In this document: one piece after another, positions 61,575 through 64,000 of the stretch
How the letters are laid out: every line of letters starts with the position of its first letter
Position numbering within the stretch: the first letter of the stretch is position 1
Origin: Massilia solisilvae
Lineage (GTDB): Bacteria; Pseudomonadota; Gammaproteobacteria; Burkholderiales; Burkholderiaceae_D
Length of the DNA: 64,000 nt
Direction: 5' to 3'
Assembly: GCF_024753215.1 (NCBI RefSeq)
Contig: NZ_JANUGV010000004.1
Span: 310,001 to 374,000 of the forward strand
The notes under the pieces: generated by a model
Told to the model about the DNA's origin: nothing
Seen by the model: the letters and a program-made list of their open reading frames with translations, nothing else
Database searches by the model: none
Program-made: the position numbers and the translations under genes

Positions 61575-62813
61575 ATGTCCACTGCTGTTCCAAACCGTGT
61601 TCGCGCCGTCGTCATCGGCGCCGGCCCCGCCGGGCTGATGGCCGCGGAAGTGCTGGCCGCCGGCGGCGCCCAGGTCGACGTGTACGATGCCATGCCCTCG
61701 AGCGGGCGCAAGTTCCTCCTGGCCGGCAAGGGCGGCATGAACATCACGCATTCGGAGCCCTGCGAGCGCTTCGTGGCGCGCTATGGCGCCCGGTCGCAAG
61801 AGGTGGGCCGCTGGCTGGACGAATTCACGCCGCAGCAGGTGCGCGACTGGATACACGGGCTGGGCATCGACACCTTCGTCGGCACCTCCGGCCGTGTATT
61901 CCCGACCGATATGAAGGCAGCGCCGCTGCTGCGCGCCTGGCTGCACCGGCTGCGCGAAGCGGGCGTGCAGTTCCACATGCGCCATCGCTGGCTGGGCTGG
62001 CGCGATGGCGCTCTCCTGTTCGCAACGCCGGAGGGCGAGCTTTGCGTGAATAGTCCCGCGACCGTGCTCGCGCTCGGCGGGGCCAGCTGGCCGCGGCTCG
62101 GGTCGGATGGTGCGTGGAGCGTCGTGCTGGCGCAAAGGGATGTGGCCATGGCGCCGCTCGTGCCTTCCAACTGCGGTTTCGATGCCGACTGGAGCGAGTA
62201 CTTCGCGTCGCGCCACGCGGGCGCGCCGCTGACGACGGTGGCCGTCACCTTCGTGAACGCCCAAGGGGAAAAGGAATGGCGCAAGGGCCAGTTCGTGGTC
62301 ACGTCCACCGGCATCGAGGGCAGCCTGGTGTATGCGCTGTCGGCGCCGCTGCGCGACCAGATCGCCGCGCACGGCAGCACCACGATCTGGCTCGACCTGG
62401 CGCCGGACCACGATGCGGATCGCGTGCTGGCCGAGGTAACGCACCCGCGCGGCTCGCGCTCGATGTCCAGCCACCTGCAAAGCCGCCTCGGCATCAAGGG
62501 CGTGAAGGCGGGCCTGCTGCGCGAATGCCTGGACGCGGCTGGCTATGCCGACCCGGTGCGGCTGGCTGGCGCGATCAAGGCGCTGCCGCTGGTGCTGCGG
62601 CGGGCGCGCCCGGTGGCCGAAGCGATCAGCAGCGCGGGCGGGGTGCGTTTCGAGGCCGTCGACGGCAGCGGCATGCTGCGCGGCGTGCCGGGCGTGTTCG
62701 TGGCGGGAGAAATGCTGGATTGGGAAGCGCCGACCGGCGGCTACCTGCTCACCGCCTGCTTTGGCAGCGGACGCGCCGCCGGCCGCGGCGCGCTGGCCTG
62801 GCTCAATCGCTGA
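61575..62813 (+). CDS. NAD(P)/FAD-dependent oxidoreductase, HI0933-like (TIGR03862 type)
   Basis: 412-aa flavoprotein: dinucleotide fold VVIGAGPAGLMAAE near the N-terminus, SSGRKFLLAGKGGMNITHSE (the family signature), and a C-terminal FAD motif GVFVAGEMLDWEAPTGGYLL. Start is unclear. ATG 61575 fits the family; ATG 61554 is in frame but lies very close to a -10-like TACAAT (61537-61542). Reaction unknown. Confidence 0.85.
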   Translation: MSTAVPNRVRAVVIGAGPAGLMAAEVLAAGGAQVDVYDAMPSSGRKFLLAGKGGMNITHSEPCERFVARYGARSQEVGRWLDEFTPQQVRDWIHGLGIDTFVGTSGRVFPTDMKAAPLLRAWLHRLREAGVQFHMRHRWLGWRDGALLFATPEGELCVNSPATVLALGGASWPRLGSDGAWSVVLAQRDVAMAPLVPSNCGFDADWSEYFASRHAGAPLTTVAVTFVNAQGEKEWRKGQFVVTSTGIEGSLVYALSAPLRDQIAAHGSTTIWLDLAPDHDADRVLAEVTHPRGSRSMSSHLQSRLGIKGVKAGLLRECLDAAGYADPVRLAGAIKALPLVLRRARPVAEAISSAGGVRFEAVDGSGMLRGVPGVFVAGEMLDWEAPTGGYLLTACFGSGRAAGRGALAWLNR

Positions 62814-63612
62814 AGTTCACGTCGCCGTTGCCGCTGCGGCTCACGCTGCGCTGTGACGGATTGCCGAGCACCTCGACGTCGCCGTTGCCGCTGACCGACA
62901 CCGCCACCGACTTGCGCGCATTGACCGTGCTGCTGCCGGTGCCAAACTGGCGCACGTTGGCCGATTCGGCGCGCAGGTGCCGGGCATCGAGCTCGCCCGA
63001 GCCAGTGGTTTCGGCCACCAGCTCCAGGCAGCTGCCCGCCAGGGTGATCGAGCCCGAGCCCATCACCTGGGCCTGGACGCGGTCGCTGTTGCCCACGTCG
63101 AGGTCCATGTCGCCGCTGCCGTGCAGGCTGACGTTGGCGCGGCGATAGCGGCCGTTGAACTTGAAGCTGCCCGAGCCATCGAGCTGCAGCTCCACGGATT
63201 CGCCCGAGAAGCCATCCACGTTGATGTCGCCGCTGCCGTTGACGCGAATGCTGTCCAGTACCGGCAGCACCAGCTCGACCTGCAGCGGGTGACGGTGCGA
63301 CAGCAGCAGGCCGCGCGGGGCGATGTGCAGGCGCTCGCCGTCGACCGTTGTCTCGATGTTCGCGAGCAGGCGCTGCTCGCCGCGCACCGTCATGGACGGG
63401 GTCGGGCCATAGCGCACGGTCAGGTCGATCGGGCCTGCCAGTTCGATCGCCTTGACTGCCTTGGTAACCGTGCGCGTTTCGCTGGCCTGCGCCCGGCGCT
63501 CGACGCTGGCGGCGGTACTCACACCGTGGCCGCGCAGGACGAGGTACATGATGCCGACGAAGATCGCCGCGAGCACCAGCAGGCTGGAACCGATTTTCAT
63601 CAAGGTGCGCAT
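62803..63612 (-). CDS. DUF2807 (GIN-domain) protein, membrane anchored
   Basis: 269 aa: one N-terminal membrane segment (about 8-26), then a right-handed beta-helix-like DUF2807 domain with repeated N/S-G-S-G-D motifs (VNGSGDINVDG, LHGSGDMDLD, VSGNGDVEVLG). Probably envelope-exposed; function unknown. It overlaps the flavoprotein stop by 11 nt, convergent. Confidence 0.82.
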   Translation of the reverse strand: MRTLMKIGSSLLVLAAIFVGIMYLVLRGHGVSTAASVERRAQASETRTVTKAVKAIELAGPIDLTVRYGPTPSMTVRGEQRLLANIETTVDGERLHIAPRGLLLSHRHPLQVELVLPVLDSIRVNGSGDINVDGFSGESVELQLDGSGSFKFNGRYRRANVSLHGSGDMDLDVGNSDRVQAQVMGSGSITLAGSCLELVAETTGSGELDARHLRAESANVRQFGTGSSTVNARKSVAVSVSGNGDVEVLGNPSQRSVSRSGNGDVNFSD

Positions 63613-63614
63613 GC

Positions 63615-64000
63615 TCAGCTCCCCTTCAGCAGCGACAGGTTCATCTGCAGGTAGCGCTTGATGCCGATGAAGGTGTAGCGCGTGATGACCAGCGCCGCGA
63701 GCAGCAGCGCGATGCCGCCGATGACCAGGCCCACGCCGACCGCCGTCTGCGCGGTGCGCGAGTCGCCCTCCATGTCGTTCACGATGCGCACGGTGCCCGA
63801 TTCCCCTTCCGTCAGGTCCTTGTCGTCGTCCTTGTGGAACTGCACGCCGAGCGGGCCGATCGTCACCGTGCCGGAACCGCCGCGTTCCGCGACCCGGCGG
63901 CCGTTTTCGAACACCACGTGCTTGACCGGCCCCTGGAATACGTATTCGTTGGCGCCTGCCAGGCCGGCCGCCGTGACCACGATGCCCGAGACGTAGAACG
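63615..64000 (-). CDS. Partial membrane protein, 5' end outside the window
   Basis: The frame stays open to the window edge (FYVSGIVVTAAGLAG...), so the start is not visible. It has a beta-rich polar middle and one membrane segment (LVIGGIALLLAALVI), then ends 2 nt before the DUF2807 start. Possibly one operon with DUF2807. No family recognised. Confidence 0.6.
   Translation of the reverse strand, partial: FYVSGIVVTAAGLAGANEYVFQGPVKHVVFENGRRVAERGGSGTVTIGPLGVQFHKDDDKDLTEGESGTVRIVNDMEGDSRTAQTAVGVGLVIGGIALLLAALVITRYTFIGIKRYLQMNLSLLKGS

Overview
The window is high-GC DNA packed with genes in tight, often overlapping operons. It most resembles a betaproteobacterium of the Oxalobacteraceae (Massilia, Telluria or Duganella-like). 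This rests on rnhA-dnaQ-tRNA-Val, thrC-moeA-moaD, a DUF2244 gene next to ctaD, a malonate decarboxylase operon and a cyanophycin locus. The placement comes from gene content and protein style, not from a database search. No phage, insertion sequence, CRISPR array or rRNA gene is visible.

Layout: 1-1419 rnhA, dnaQ and tRNA-Val(CAC) with its own promoter and terminator. 1477-4859 a DUF6494-type protein, a secreted cytochrome c/sugar dehydrogenase-like protein and an atypical Nramp transporter. 4860-8300 a structured leader followed by a two-gene ABC importer with no binding protein. 8304-15196 two secreted proteins, a four-gene tripartite ABC exporter on the minus strand, and an AI-2E-type permease. 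15460-23796 an amino-acid permease, then an alcohol dehydrogenase, a GH1-like glycosidase, an HdeD protein, PEP synthase and a group III-like phosphofructokinase.

23797-31779 is the most interesting part. It is a cyanophycin (Asp-Arg polymer) locus made of two convergent arms. The plus arm holds a heme-oxygenase-like (HDO) protein and one CphA paralogue. The minus arm holds isoaspartyl peptidase, cyanophycinase and a second CphA paralogue. The two paralogues look degenerate in opposite halves. The plus-strand one keeps a good Mur-ligase domain but has a broken ATP-grasp domain. The minus-strand one keeps a good ATP-grasp domain but has a dead, truncated Mur-ligase domain. Together they could form one two-subunit polymerase, with the HDO protein as an unexplained partner.

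31935-39756 holds DUF2244, a lone cytochrome oxidase subunit I, an Ig-like-repeat lipoprotein, an Hsp70-like protein with an adjoining 3'-5' exonuclease, and a Sel1-repeat protein. 39757-42332 is a secreted prolyl oligopeptidase flanked by clustered palindromic intergenic repeats. 42333-49868 is a threonine/serine block (XRE-cupin regulator, kbl, tdh, sdaA, thrC) running into moeA-moaD. 49871-59621 is a ten-gene minus-strand malonate operon (TRAP transporter plus malonate decarboxylase) facing a divergent GntR regulator. Their promoters overlap and have an operator-like site on each side. 59651-64000 holds a frameshifted small membrane gene, an alpha/beta hydrolase, an XRE/membrane-protein pair with clear operator repeats, a flavoprotein, a DUF2807 protein and a partial gene at the edge.
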